Origin: Thomasclavelia spiroformis
Lineage (GTDB): Bacteria; Bacillota_I; Bacilli_A; Erysipelotrichales; Coprobacillaceae
Assembly (NCBI GenBank): GCA_018369555.1
Contig: JAGZCC010000069.1
Location: forward strand, 1 to 11,497
Length of the DNA: 11,497 nucleotides
Reading direction: 5' to 3'
Position numbers and translations under genes: made by a program. Shown in pieces: positions 1-5,476 of the stretch. The number at the start of each line of letters is the position of its first letter. The stretch's first letter is position 1. The notes under the pieces are model-generated. The model was not told the DNA's origin. It did no database searches and saw nothing but the letters and a program-made list of their open reading frames with translations.

Positions 1-31
1 GCTTAACAATCCATTGTAAATTGTATTTCAA
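1..31 (-). CDS. Partial CDS, first 10 codons of a leftward gene (unknown product)
   Basis: Only the N-terminus (MKYNLQWIVK) lies in the window, so the product cannot be named. The proposed start is TTG at 29-31. It is supported by an upstream ribosome binding site (AGAAGGGTGAT) about nine bases away that matches the extended anti-Shine-Dalgarno sequence, and by a near-consensus sigma-A promoter at 62-90. The frame stays open to the window edge. No ATG is available nearby. This is a start inferred from signals, not a recognised family. Confidence 0.5.
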   Translation of the reverse strand, partial: MKYNLQWIVK

Positions 32-61
32 AATAATCACCCTTCTATAACCGCAATGACA

Positions 62-90
62 ATTATATATAAAATAATACCATAAGTCAA
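62..90 (-). promoter_or_regulatory. Sigma-A promoter for the leftward gene at the window edge
   Basis: On the minus strand TTGACT (85-90) is followed by a 17-bp spacer and TATAAT (62-67). This is among the best sigma-A matches in the window. The predicted start of transcription is near 55, which leaves a leader of about 24 nt before the TTG start at 31. Confidence 0.8.
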
Positions 91-94
91 CCTA

Positions 95-110
95 AAAAAC
101 ATTTGTTTTT
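95..110 (-). terminator. Weak AT-only inverted repeat after the spoVIF-type gene
   Basis: AAAAAC and GTTTTT are separated by four bases, 23 nt beyond the SpoVIF-type stop codon and just upstream of the next promoter. The position suits a terminator, but the stem is six pairs with a single GC pair, so it is a weak candidate. Confidence 0.25.
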
Positions 111-132
111 ATCGTTTATTTTACGCCATCGC

Positions 133-375
133 TTACATCATTTTATTAATATCATTAGGAATTTTATTAGATTTAATCATTGTAACTAACTTCTCTACCT
201 TACTAGGACTAATTGTTTTATTAGTAACCCTAGCTACTGACATAATAAAATCCCTAATATCATTTTCATCATTTAAATTCTTAGATTGTAAATCATTTGC
301 TAATTTCAAAATTTCATTTTTATTAACATTTGTTTTTTTAACAACCTTATCTAAAAAAATATTTTCATCTTTCAT
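133..375 (-). CDS. spoVIF: Stage VI sporulation protein F family protein (SpoVIF/YphE-like)
   Basis: This 80-residue, lysine- and asparagine-rich protein has no membrane segment or signal peptide. Its sequence pattern fits the small SpoVIF family: an N-terminal 'FLDKVVKKTNVN' segment, a central DIRDFIMSVARVTNK stretch, then 'SPSKVEKLVTMIKSNKIP'. In B. subtilis a member of this family helps spore coat assembly late in the mother cell. The ATG at 373-375 is preceded by GGTGAT. The gene lies 39 nt after gpsA, and B. subtilis also has a small protein of this kind (YphE) just after der-gpsA. The 39-nt gap contains a sigma-K-like element (389-415), so the gene may have its own sporulation promoter as well as read-through from gpsA. 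The family call rests on recognised sequence and synteny. The assignment to SpoVIF rather than a paralogue is uncertain. Confidence 0.75.
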   Translation of the reverse strand: MKDENIFLDKVVKKTNVNKNEILKLANDLQSKNLNDENDIRDFIMSVARVTNKTISPSKVEKLVTMIKSNKIPNDINKMM

Positions 376-388
376 ATTATCACCAATA

Positions 389-415
389 TATAATATGAAA
401 AAAATTAAAAAACGT
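389..415 (-). promoter_or_regulatory. Candidate sigma-K-type promoter for the spoVIF-like gene
   Basis: On the minus strand an AC (414-415), 16 bases, then CATATTATA (389-397) matches the sigma-K pattern AC-N16/17-CATAnnnTA. It sits directly upstream of a gene of a family that is sigma-K dependent in Bacillus. The predicted leader would be only about ten bases, and AT-rich DNA gives chance matches, so confidence is limited. Confidence 0.4.
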
Positions 416-1419
416 TACGATTCAATCTTTAATTCTCGTTTCATTAACTGCTGAATTTCTTGCTTAGGTTCATAATTATTATATAAAACATTATAAATTG
501 CATTAATAATCGGTAACTCAATATCATCATATTTTTTAGCATCTTCATAGATTACTTTACAAGTTCTAATACCCTCACATGTCTTTTTATTATTTTTCAT
601 AAACTCCCTAGCATCATTTGCCTTTCCAATTTCAACTCCGGCTTGAAAATTTCTTGAATGAACTGAAGAACATGTAACAATCAAATCACCAACACCAGTT
701 AATCCCATATAAGTCTCTAATTTACCGCCTTTTTTTGTTCCATAACGAACCATCTCTGCTAAACCACGTGTTATTAAAGCCGCTTTTGTATTATCGCCAT
801 ATCCAATTCCGCTTAACACACCAGCCGCTACTGCAATTACATTTTTTATTGCAACACCATACTCAGCCCCTACTTCATCAGTTAAACGATACACTCTAAA
901 ATAATCATTTGAAAATAACATTTGAACATCTTCTGCCATCTTTTCATCTAAAGACACTGCACATACAGTTGTAAGCATTCTAACCACTACCTCTTCAGCA
1001 TGACTAGGTCCTATCAAAGAAACAACTGGATTAATTAGACTATCGTCCAAAACACTACGAATAGTATCAGACATACGCATATTAGTTCCTAAATCGAATC
1101 CCTTTGCTGCATTGATAACTGTTATCTTCTTTTTAATATATGGTTTTACTTGTTGCAATGTTTCTTTTACAAATTGCGTTGGAATTGTAATTAACAAATA
1201 ATCGATATCTTCTAATGCCTCTGCTAAATTATTTGTAGCCTTAATTTCTTTTTCTAATGATACATCTTTAAAAAAAGTACTATTTTGATGTTTATTATTA
1301 ATATCATCAATTTGATTTTGCTCAATTCCATACATTATTACTTCGTTTTGATTATCAACCAAAACTCTCGATAAAGCAGTTGCCCAACTTCCTGTTCCCA
1401 AAACTCCAATTTTACTCAT
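415..1419 (-). CDS. gpsA: Glycerol-3-phosphate dehydrogenase [NAD(P)+]
   Basis: This cytoplasmic enzyme reduces dihydroxyacetone phosphate to sn-glycerol 3-phosphate, the backbone for phospholipid synthesis. At 334 residues it is of normal family length. The N-terminal dinucleotide fold has GTGSWATAL at residues 8-16. Other hallmarks are GPSHAEE (137-143), the catalytic lysine in IKN (Lys192), NTKAALITRG (210-219) and GLTGVGDLIVTC (239-250). I chose the ATG at 1417-1419 because it gives the usual MSKIGVLG start and lies nine bases after AGGA. A GTG two codons upstream (1423-1425) would add two residues but is only about four bases from the binding site. The gene lies 51 nt after der. An extended -10 promoter at 1440-1448 suggests extra transcription besides read-through from cmk-der. 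Confidence 0.97.
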   Translation of the reverse strand: MSKIGVLGTGSWATALSRVLVDNQNEVIMYGIEQNQIDDINNKHQNSTFFKDVSLEKEIKATNNLAEALEDIDYLLITIPTQFVKETLQQVKPYIKKKITVINAAKGFDLGTNMRMSDTIRSVLDDSLINPVVSLIGPSHAEEVVVRMLTTVCAVSLDEKMAEDVQMLFSNDYFRVYRLTDEVGAEYGVAIKNVIAVAAGVLSGIGYGDNTKAALITRGLAEMVRYGTKKGGKLETYMGLTGVGDLIVTCSSVHSRNFQAGVEIGKANDAREFMKNNKKTCEGIRTCKVIYEDAKKYDDIELPIINAIYNVLYNNYEPKQEIQQLMKRELKIES

Positions 1420-1439
1420 TTTCACACATCCTTTTATGT

Positions 1440-1448
1440 ATTATATCA
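1440..1448 (-). promoter_or_regulatory. Extended -10 promoter in the der-gpsA gap
   Basis: The minus strand reads TGATATAAT, a perfect TGn-TATAAT extended -10 element, with no good -35. The predicted start near 1433 leaves a short leader carrying the gpsA ribosome binding site. Confidence 0.5.
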
Positions 1449-1470
1449 AATATCTACAAAAAACGCACTA

Positions 1471-2775
1471 CTAATCTCTTTTTCGGCAAATAATATGAAT
1501 TGGAGTTCCCTCAAATCCAAACGAATCTCTTAAACGATTTTCTAAATATCGCTTATAACTAAAATGCAAATACTGTGGATCATTTACAAATAATATAAAA
1601 GTTGGTGGGCAAACACTCACTTGATTAGCGTAAAAAATTTTCAATCTACCACCATTAAAAGTAGTTGTCGGATTGACTGCTTGAGCATCAACTAAAACAT
1701 CATTTAATACACTAGTTTGCACACGTTTATGTGAATTTTCAAATGATTCTTGAATTAATGGAAATATCTGATGCACTCGTTGATGGGTTTTAGCTGATAA
1801 GAAAATAATTCGTGCATAATCCAAATACTTAAATTGACTTCTCAATTCTTTTTCTTTCTTTTGCATTGTTTTTTCATCTTTTTCAACAAGATCCCATTTA
1901 TTAACAACTAAAATTACACCTTTACCAGCTTCATGAGCATAACCAGCAACATGTTTATCTTGTTCAATCACACCACGTTCACCATCAATAACAACAACAA
2001 TCACATCACTTTTTTCAATCGAAGATAATGCTCTTAAAACAGAATACTTTTCAATATTCTCGTAAACTTTTCCTTTTTTTCGCATTCCTGCTGTATCAAT
2101 CACACGATATTTTTGACCATCTTTTTCAAAAACAGTATCAATCGCATCACGAGTTGTTCCCTCAATATTAGATACAATTACTCGTTCTTCTCCTAAAATT
2201 GCATTGGTAAGTGATGACTTTCCAACATTTGGTCTACCAATAATCGAAAAACGAATTTCATCTTCAGCAAACTCTTCTTCGCTAAAATCCAATTGCTTAA
2301 TAACTTCATCCAATAGATCTCCAATACCGATTCCATGGCTTCCAGAAACTGGAATTGGATCACCAATGCCTAAGCTATAAAAATCATATATATCATTAAT
2401 AAAAGCCCCATCATCAATCTTATTGACAGCTAACAAAACAGGTTTTTTAGTTTTTTGTAATAATCTAGCTACATACTCATCCTCTTGAGTAACACCTTCA
2501 CGACCATTAACTACAAAAATAATTAAATCAGCTTCTTCAATCGCAATTTCTGCCTGCATTTTAATTTGAGTTGTAAAAGAAGCATCCCTAAGTTCAATAC
2601 CACCTGTATCTATCAACCGGAACTCTTTAGTCAACCATGTTGCCTTTGCATAAATACGATCACGAGTTACTCCGGCAATATCTTCAACAATAGAAATTCT
2701 TTCACCAACAATTCGATTAAAAATCGTCGATTTACCTACATTTGCTCTACCTACAATCGCAACTACACCTGCCAT
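1471..2775 (-). CDS. der: Ribosome biogenesis GTPase Der (EngA), double GTPase
   Basis: Der is an essential tandem GTPase that assists assembly of the 50S ribosomal subunit. At 434 residues it has the expected length. The first G domain shows GRANVGKS (9-16), DTGG (56-59) and NKID (118-121). The second shows GRPNVGKS (180-187), DTAG (227-230) and NKWD (292-295). The C-terminal KH-like RNA-binding domain covers roughly 350-434. The first P-loop has alanine where most family members have proline (GRPNVGKS), a mild variation. The ATG follows AAAGGAGG, and this ribosome binding site lies inside the last codons of cmk, whose stop is one base before the der start. Translation of the two genes is therefore probably coupled. 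Confidence 0.98.
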   Translation of the reverse strand: MAGVVAIVGRANVGKSTIFNRIVGERISIVEDIAGVTRDRIYAKATWLTKEFRLIDTGGIELRDASFTTQIKMQAEIAIEEADLIIFVVNGREGVTQEDEYVARLLQKTKKPVLLAVNKIDDGAFINDIYDFYSLGIGDPIPVSGSHGIGIGDLLDEVIKQLDFSEEEFAEDEIRFSIIGRPNVGKSSLTNAILGEERVIVSNIEGTTRDAIDTVFEKDGQKYRVIDTAGMRKKGKVYENIEKYSVLRALSSIEKSDVIVVVIDGERGVIEQDKHVAGYAHEAGKGVILVVNKWDLVEKDEKTMQKKEKELRSQFKYLDYARIIFLSAKTHQRVHQIFPLIQESFENSHKRVQTSVLNDVLVDAQAVNPTTTFNGGRLKIFYANQVSVCPPTFILFVNDPQYLHFSYKRYLENRLRDSFGFEGTPIHIICRKRD

Positions 2776-2776
2776 A

Positions 2777-3445
2777 CTATACCTCCTTTAGTTTTTGTTC
2801 AACTAACTCCAATATTTTGCCTACTACTTCTTCTATTTCTAAATCAGATGTATCTAATAAAATAGCATCATCAGCTTTTTTTAATGGCGAAATTTTTCGA
2901 TTCATATCCTGATAATCACGCTCTTCTATCTCTTTTTTTATCGTTTCATATTCACATTTTAAACCACGTTCCTGATTTTCTAAATAACGTCGTCTAGCTC
3001 TAGTTTCAGCACTGGCACATTGATAAATTTTAAGTTCTGCATCTGGAAGTACAACTGTCCCAATATCTCTTCCATCTAAAATAACGCCACCTACTTTTGC
3101 CATATCACGCTGTTGTTTAACCAAAAAATTTCTAACTTCTTGATACTTTGATACTTCACTAGCTGACATCGACACTTTATCTTGTCTAATTTGTTCACTA
3201 ACATCAGTATCATTTAAATAAACATTATTACTGCTATCCATAGTAATTTTAATATTACCCAAAATATCAATAACTGCTCGTTCATCTTTAAGATCGATAT
3301 TATTTTTCAAGCAATAATATCCAACACATCGATACATCGCTCCTGTATCAATATACACATAATTTAACTTTTTAGCAATAATCTTTGCAACACTACTTTT
3401 TCCTGAGGCACTTGGGCCATCAATAGCAATTGAAATCTTCTTCAT
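2777..3445 (-). CDS. cmk: Cytidylate kinase (CMP/dCMP kinase)
   Basis: This enzyme phosphorylates CMP and dCMP with ATP in pyrimidine nucleotide recycling. The 222-residue protein begins with an ATP-binding P-loop GPSASGKS (10-17). It also has YIDTGAMYR (31-39), the nucleotide-binding DGRDIGT (124-130) and the arginine-rich lid ARRRYLENQERG. The ATG at 3443-3445 is preceded by AAAGGAG ten bases upstream. The 3' end overlaps the der ribosome binding site. An apparent rho-independent terminator ends just four to five bases before the cmk ribosome binding site, leaving no room for a promoter between them. A candidate promoter lies further back, inside the end of the preceding gene. In B. subtilis cmk also lies upstream of der and gpsA, although with other genes between. 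Confidence 0.97.
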   Translation of the reverse strand: MKKISIAIDGPSASGKSSVAKIIAKKLNYVYIDTGAMYRCVGYYCLKNNIDLKDERAVIDILGNIKITMDSSNNVYLNDTDVSEQIRQDKVSMSASEVSKYQEVRNFLVKQQRDMAKVGGVILDGRDIGTVVLPDAELKIYQCASAETRARRRYLENQERGLKCEYETIKKEIEERDYQDMNRKISPLKKADDAILLDTSDLEIEEVVGKILELVEQKLKEV

Positions 3446-3466
3446 CTAATAACTACTCCTTTCTTG

Positions 3467-3492
3467 AAAAAAACTAAGGTAAACCTTAGTTT
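3467..3492 (-). terminator. Rho-independent terminator overlapping the stop codon of the unknown gene
   Basis: Arms AAACTAAGG and CCTTAGTTT form a perfect 9-bp stem with a 4-base loop, followed on the minus strand by a run of T. The stem includes the last bases of the upstream stop codon (3491-3493). It has only three GC pairs, so it may be leaky. It sits 22 nt before the cmk start. Confidence 0.7.
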
Positions 3493-4372
3493 AAAAGAAC
3501 AACTGATATCCTATCATACCACATAAAACAACAAATATCACAATCAAAAAAACAATTATACAATTTAAAACATTAACAATTCGATTACTTTTCTTTTCCT
3601 CAACAATTTCTATACGACTTTCAATTTCTTCTTCACTATCATTTTTAACAACAGTCTCATCTTTAACCATTTTTTCATCAGCCTTTTTTTTCAAAGCTTT
3701 TTCAATTTCACGCTGATCTTTTTCCTTAACATAACGCAACATATCTTCCAAAGAATTAGTTTGTTCAATAAGATTGGAAGAACTTTCTTCTAAATCCTCC
3801 TGTGTTTCAGCTTCTTCATCATCTAAAATAATTTTTGCTTTTTTAGCATCCTCAACAGGCGACATACTAGCTAATCTCTCCATTAAAGTCATTCTTTCTT
3901 TAATTTTATCATCCTTAGGTTGCTCTAATTTTTCTTCTGTTTGCGCTTTAACATCAGGATTAATAAAATACCCTTTAGAGAACTGTGAAGTTTCAACATT
4001 ATCAAAATTATTAACGCGTATCGTTTGCTTTTCTGGTTCTCTAATTTTATTTAGAATATCCATTCTTGTATTATATTGCGCTTCTTTTCCAACACTAACT
4101 TTCGCACTACGTAAAGCCCGATTTAATTCTTCATTGTTTTCGTTTCGCATTTGTTCAAATGTTTTAGCTTCAGTTAATGTATCTTCAATCTCATTTTTAC
4201 TATTATCACTACTTGATTTATTAAAAAATCGATTTACTGATGCTAAAAAATCATCAGTATCATCGCTATTGCAATCATCAACTATATTACTTATATTATC
4301 ACGACTAATACCTACTTCATCTTTCAAGCCACTTCTTAAATCTCGATATTTATCAATTCGTGAACTAACCAC
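3491..4372 (-). CDS. Predicted tail-anchored membrane protein of unknown function
   Basis: I do not recognise this 293-residue protein. It is highly charged and probably largely disordered or helical: an N-terminal segment MVSSRIDKYRDLRSGLKDEV, an acidic Ser/Asp stretch around 30-60, and long Lys/Glu-rich stretches (about 130-265) with coiled-coil character. It ends in one hydrophobic segment (about 268-291) followed by only two aromatic residues. There is no signal peptide, so the bulk should face the cytoplasm, held by the C-terminal anchor. The start is GTG (4370-4372) after GAAAGGGTGG. An extended -10 promoter (4394-4402) lies 22 nt upstream, and a terminator covers the stop codon, so it may be a single-gene transcript. 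A scaffold or envelope role is possible, but nothing in the sequence proves one. Confidence 0.8.
   Translation of the reverse strand: MVSSRIDKYRDLRSGLKDEVGISRDNISNIVDDCNSDDTDDFLASVNRFFNKSSSDNSKNEIEDTLTEAKTFEQMRNENNEELNRALRSAKVSVGKEAQYNTRMDILNKIREPEKQTIRVNNFDNVETSQFSKGYFINPDVKAQTEEKLEQPKDDKIKERMTLMERLASMSPVEDAKKAKIILDDEEAETQEDLEESSSNLIEQTNSLEDMLRYVKEKDQREIEKALKKKADEKMVKDETVVKNDSEEEIESRIEIVEEKKSNRIVNVLNCIIVFLIVIFVVLCGMIGYQLFF
3513..3541 (-). promoter_or_regulatory. Candidate cmk promoter inside the 3' end of the unknown gene
   Basis: The minus strand has GTGATA (3536-3541), a 17-bp spacer and TATGAT (3513-3518) preceded by TGG, making an extended -10. The predicted start near 3506 means the transcript would carry the 3467-3492 hairpin in its leader. 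It is the best promoter I can find to feed cmk-der. Confidence 0.4.
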
Positions 4373-4393
4373 TCAAACCACCCTTTCAAGGTT

Positions 4394-4402
4394 ATTATAG
4401 CA
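4394..4402 (-). promoter_or_regulatory. Extended -10 promoter for the unknown gene
   Basis: The minus strand reads TGCTATAAT, a perfect extended -10, with no recognisable -35. The predicted start near 4387 leaves about 15 nt of leader, enough to keep the ribosome binding site GAAAGGGTGG. It is divergent from the ferredoxin promoter. Confidence 0.6.
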
Positions 4403-4431
4403 TACTTTTTTATTATTTCCTTTATAAAATA

Positions 4432-4459
4432 TTGAAAATATACTTATTTAAGATATAAT
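4432..4459 (+). promoter_or_regulatory. Sigma-A promoter for the ferredoxin gene
   Basis: TTGAAA (4432-4437), a 16-bp spacer, then TATAAT (4454-4459). Transcription should begin near 4466, giving a leader of about 23 nt that carries AAAAGGAGG. Confidence 0.75.
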
Positions 4460-4488
4460 ATTATAGAACACAAAAGGAGGAATTTATA

Positions 4489-4665
4489 ATGGCTAAAATT
4501 ACAGTAAACGATTCATGTATTGGATGCGGTGCTTGTACAGCTGTTGCACCTGACGTTTTTGAATTAGGTGATGATGGATTAGCAACAGTAGTAAGCGAAG
4601 ACAATGTTGATGCAGCTAAAGAAGCAGCTGAAAGTTGTCCAGTTGAAGCTATCGAAGTAGAATAA
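4489..4665 (+). CDS. Monocluster [4Fe-4S] ferredoxin
   Basis: This 58-residue electron carrier is the only rightward gene in the window. The cluster ligands are visible: Cys10, Cys13 and Cys16 in CIGCGAC, and Cys50 in SCP. The cysteines that would build a second cluster are absent, as in short ferredoxins such as that of Thermotoga maritima. The protein is very acidic and lacks membrane segments, so it is cytoplasmic. Such ferredoxins shuttle electrons between oxidoreductases in anaerobic metabolism; the partner enzyme is not encoded here. The ATG follows a perfect AAAAGGAGG by eight bases, a consensus-like promoter lies upstream and a strong terminator downstream. It is therefore a well-expressed single-gene unit. 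The reading frame on the opposite strand across this region is a shadow. Confidence 0.95.
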   Translation: MAKITVNDSCIGCGACTAVAPDVFELGDDGLATVVSEDNVDAAKEAAESCPVEAIEVE

Positions 4666-4678
4666 TAATAGTTCAACT

Positions 4679-4710
4679 AAAAAAGGCAGAAATTCTGTCT
4701 TTTTTATTTT
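4679..4710. terminator. Shared terminator between convergent ferredoxin and mgsA
   Basis: AAAAAAGGCAGA and TCTGTCTTTTTT form a stem of about 12 pairs with a short loop. On the plus strand it is followed by more T-rich sequence and closes the ferredoxin transcript. It also overlaps the mgsA stop codon (4704-4706). On the plus strand the internal odd pair is a tolerated G-U; on the minus strand it becomes an A-C mismatch, so termination should be stronger for the ferredoxin. Confidence 0.8.
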
Positions 4711-5066
4711 ATAGATTTTAATAACATTAGTGCTGTAGCTTTATTTGAGGCTAATGGCACATAATGAACATCACACAATCTCATTAATGCATTTATGTCT
4801 GGTTCATGCGGTTGGGCTGTAAGGGGATCTCTAAAAAATATAACCATATCCATTTGTCCTAATGCCACTAAATTTCCAATTTGTTGATCTCCACCATATG
4901 GTCCAGATAAAAAACGCGTCACTTTTAGATTTGTATTTTCCATTATTAATTTACCAGTAGTTCCTGTACCATATAATTCTTGTTTAGAAAATAATACTTC
5001 ATTATCTTTTACAAAATCAATCATTTCTGCTTTCTTTTTATCATGAGCTATTAATGCTATTTTCAT
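4704..5066 (-). CDS. mgsA: Methylglyoxal synthase
   Basis: The enzyme converts dihydroxyacetone phosphate into methylglyoxal and phosphate, a bypass that relieves build-up of phosphorylated sugars. The 120-residue protein starts MKIALIAHD and has the phosphate-binding GTGTTG (33-38). The signature GPYGGDQQIG contains the catalytic Asp60. Asp80, His87 and Asp90 lie in FFRDPLTAQPHEPD, matching known active-site positions. I chose the ATG at 5064-5066 because GGAGG lies five bases upstream. An ATG four codons earlier (5076-5078) overlaps that binding site and is unlikely. The promoter (5136-5163) and a palindrome at the expected transcription start (5113-5133) suggest repressor control. It shares a terminator with the convergent ferredoxin. 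The substrate is also that of GpsA, encoded in the left block. Confidence 0.97.
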   Translation of the reverse strand: MKIALIAHDKKKAEMIDFVKDNEVLFSKQELYGTGTTGKLIMENTNLKVTRFLSGPYGGDQQIGNLVALGQMDMVIFFRDPLTAQPHEPDINALMRLCDVHYVPLASNKATALMLLKSIK

Positions 5067-5112
5067 ACTTTCCTCCATTTCTTTATCCCAAAATCAAACA
5101 TCCCATCAAAGC

Positions 5113-5133
5113 AATTTGTTAGTTTAACAAATT
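5113..5133. promoter_or_regulatory. Palindrome at the mgsA transcription start, candidate operator
   Basis: Perfect 9-bp arms AATTTGTTA and TAACAAATT are separated by GTT. The site begins three bases downstream of the mgsA -10 and covers the predicted start near 5129, a classic repressor position. The TTGTTA/TAACAA half-sites resemble those bound by Rex, but the three-base gap is shorter than the six bases between the same hexamers in Rex sites. The regulator is therefore unknown. Confidence 0.45.
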
Positions 5134-5135
5134 TT

Positions 5136-5163
5136 ATTATACAATAAATAATATTATTTACAA
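5136..5163 (-). promoter_or_regulatory. mgsA promoter
   Basis: On the minus strand TTGTAA (5158-5163), a 16-bp spacer and TATAAT (5136-5141). The -10 is perfect, the -35 matches four of six. The leader to the mgsA ATG is about 63 nt and contains the 5113-5133 palindrome. Confidence 0.6.
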
Positions 5164-5391
5164 AAAACTTTTACCTTTTTTTCATCTAAATCCACATATA
5201 TTTTAAATAAAAAAAACTATTCCAAATCCAAACAATCCACCACTAGGTTCATCTCGCTCTCTTTTTCCATAAGATAATTACCAATTATTATCATTTTGTT
5301 TTAATTTTACTCCACAATTACAACAACAATTAACATTTCCATCCTCTTTACTACATTGATAATAATATATAAATAATCCTTCCAATTTCAT
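5154..5391 (-). pseudogene. Decayed zinc-ribbon membrane protein gene
   Basis: Translating the minus strand from 5391 gives a zinc-ribbon-like segment, YYQCSKEDGNVNCCCNCG, ended by an in-frame TAA (5278-5280). The same frame resumes with DEPSGGLFGFGIVFFI up to a second TAA (5203-5205). A +1 frame then reads IYVDLDEKKVKVFCK to a stop at 5154-5156. Together these resemble the common Firmicute layout of zinc ribbon, PSGG linker, membrane segment and a short DEK-rich tail. Here it is broken by a nonsense codon, a frame change and loss of one cysteine of the first CxxC. No ribosome binding site precedes the ATG (5389-5391). The match is by eye to a family pattern, so the call is moderate. A 37-residue peptide from the first part cannot be excluded. 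Confidence 0.5.
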
Positions 5392-5434
5392 TGTACTAAA
5401 TCTACTCAAAAATTAAAAGTTAAATAACATACAG

Positions 5435-5467
5435 AAAAGTTGATTTAATCAACTTAAATCAACTTTT
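5435..5467 (-). terminator. Hairpin with duplicated arm downstream of htrA, putative terminator
   Basis: Arms AAAAGTTGATTT (5435-5446) and AAATCAACTTTT (5456-5467) make a perfect 12-bp stem. The 9-base loop is itself AATCAACTT, a second copy of the right arm, so two alternative hairpins compete. It lies 10 nt past the htrA stop. On the minus strand the stem ends in TTTT but no long U-run follows, so termination is plausible but not certain. Confidence 0.5.
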
Positions 5468-5476
5468 AATCATTTA

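Larger units (their letters stand above)
5067..5476. other. 410-nt non-coding stretch between mgsA and htrA
   Basis: From left to right this stretch holds the mgsA leader with a palindrome (5113-5133), the mgsA promoter (5136-5163), the remnant of a zinc-ribbon protein gene (5154-5391), and a hairpin with a duplicated arm (5435-5467) after the htrA stop. I find no intact gene on either strand. Confidence 0.7.

Noticed and set aside
2566..2865. Plus-strand open frame across the der-cmk junction
   Set aside because: It is antisense to two well-conserved genes and has no start signals or family resemblance.
3774..4400. Long open frame on the plus strand, 208 codons
   Set aside because: It is antisense to the tail-anchored protein gene, has no ribosome binding site and a low-complexity Ser/Leu/Phe composition that mirrors the Asp/Glu/Lys-rich gene opposite. 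The minus-strand gene has start, promoter, membrane segment and terminator.
4461..4676. Open frame on the minus strand opposite the ferredoxin
   Set aside because: Low-complexity Ser/Ala/Thr-rich translation that is the shadow of a clear ferredoxin with all four cluster cysteines on the plus strand.
5113..5133. Rex operator upstream of mgsA
   Set aside because: The half-sites TTGTTA and TAACAA fit, but a Rex site has six bases between these hexamers and this one has three. I therefore report only an unassigned palindrome.
5067..5200. Riboswitch or leader RNA before mgsA
   Set aside because: Apart from the 21-bp palindrome the leader is short and shows no multi-helix arrangement or known aptamer pattern.
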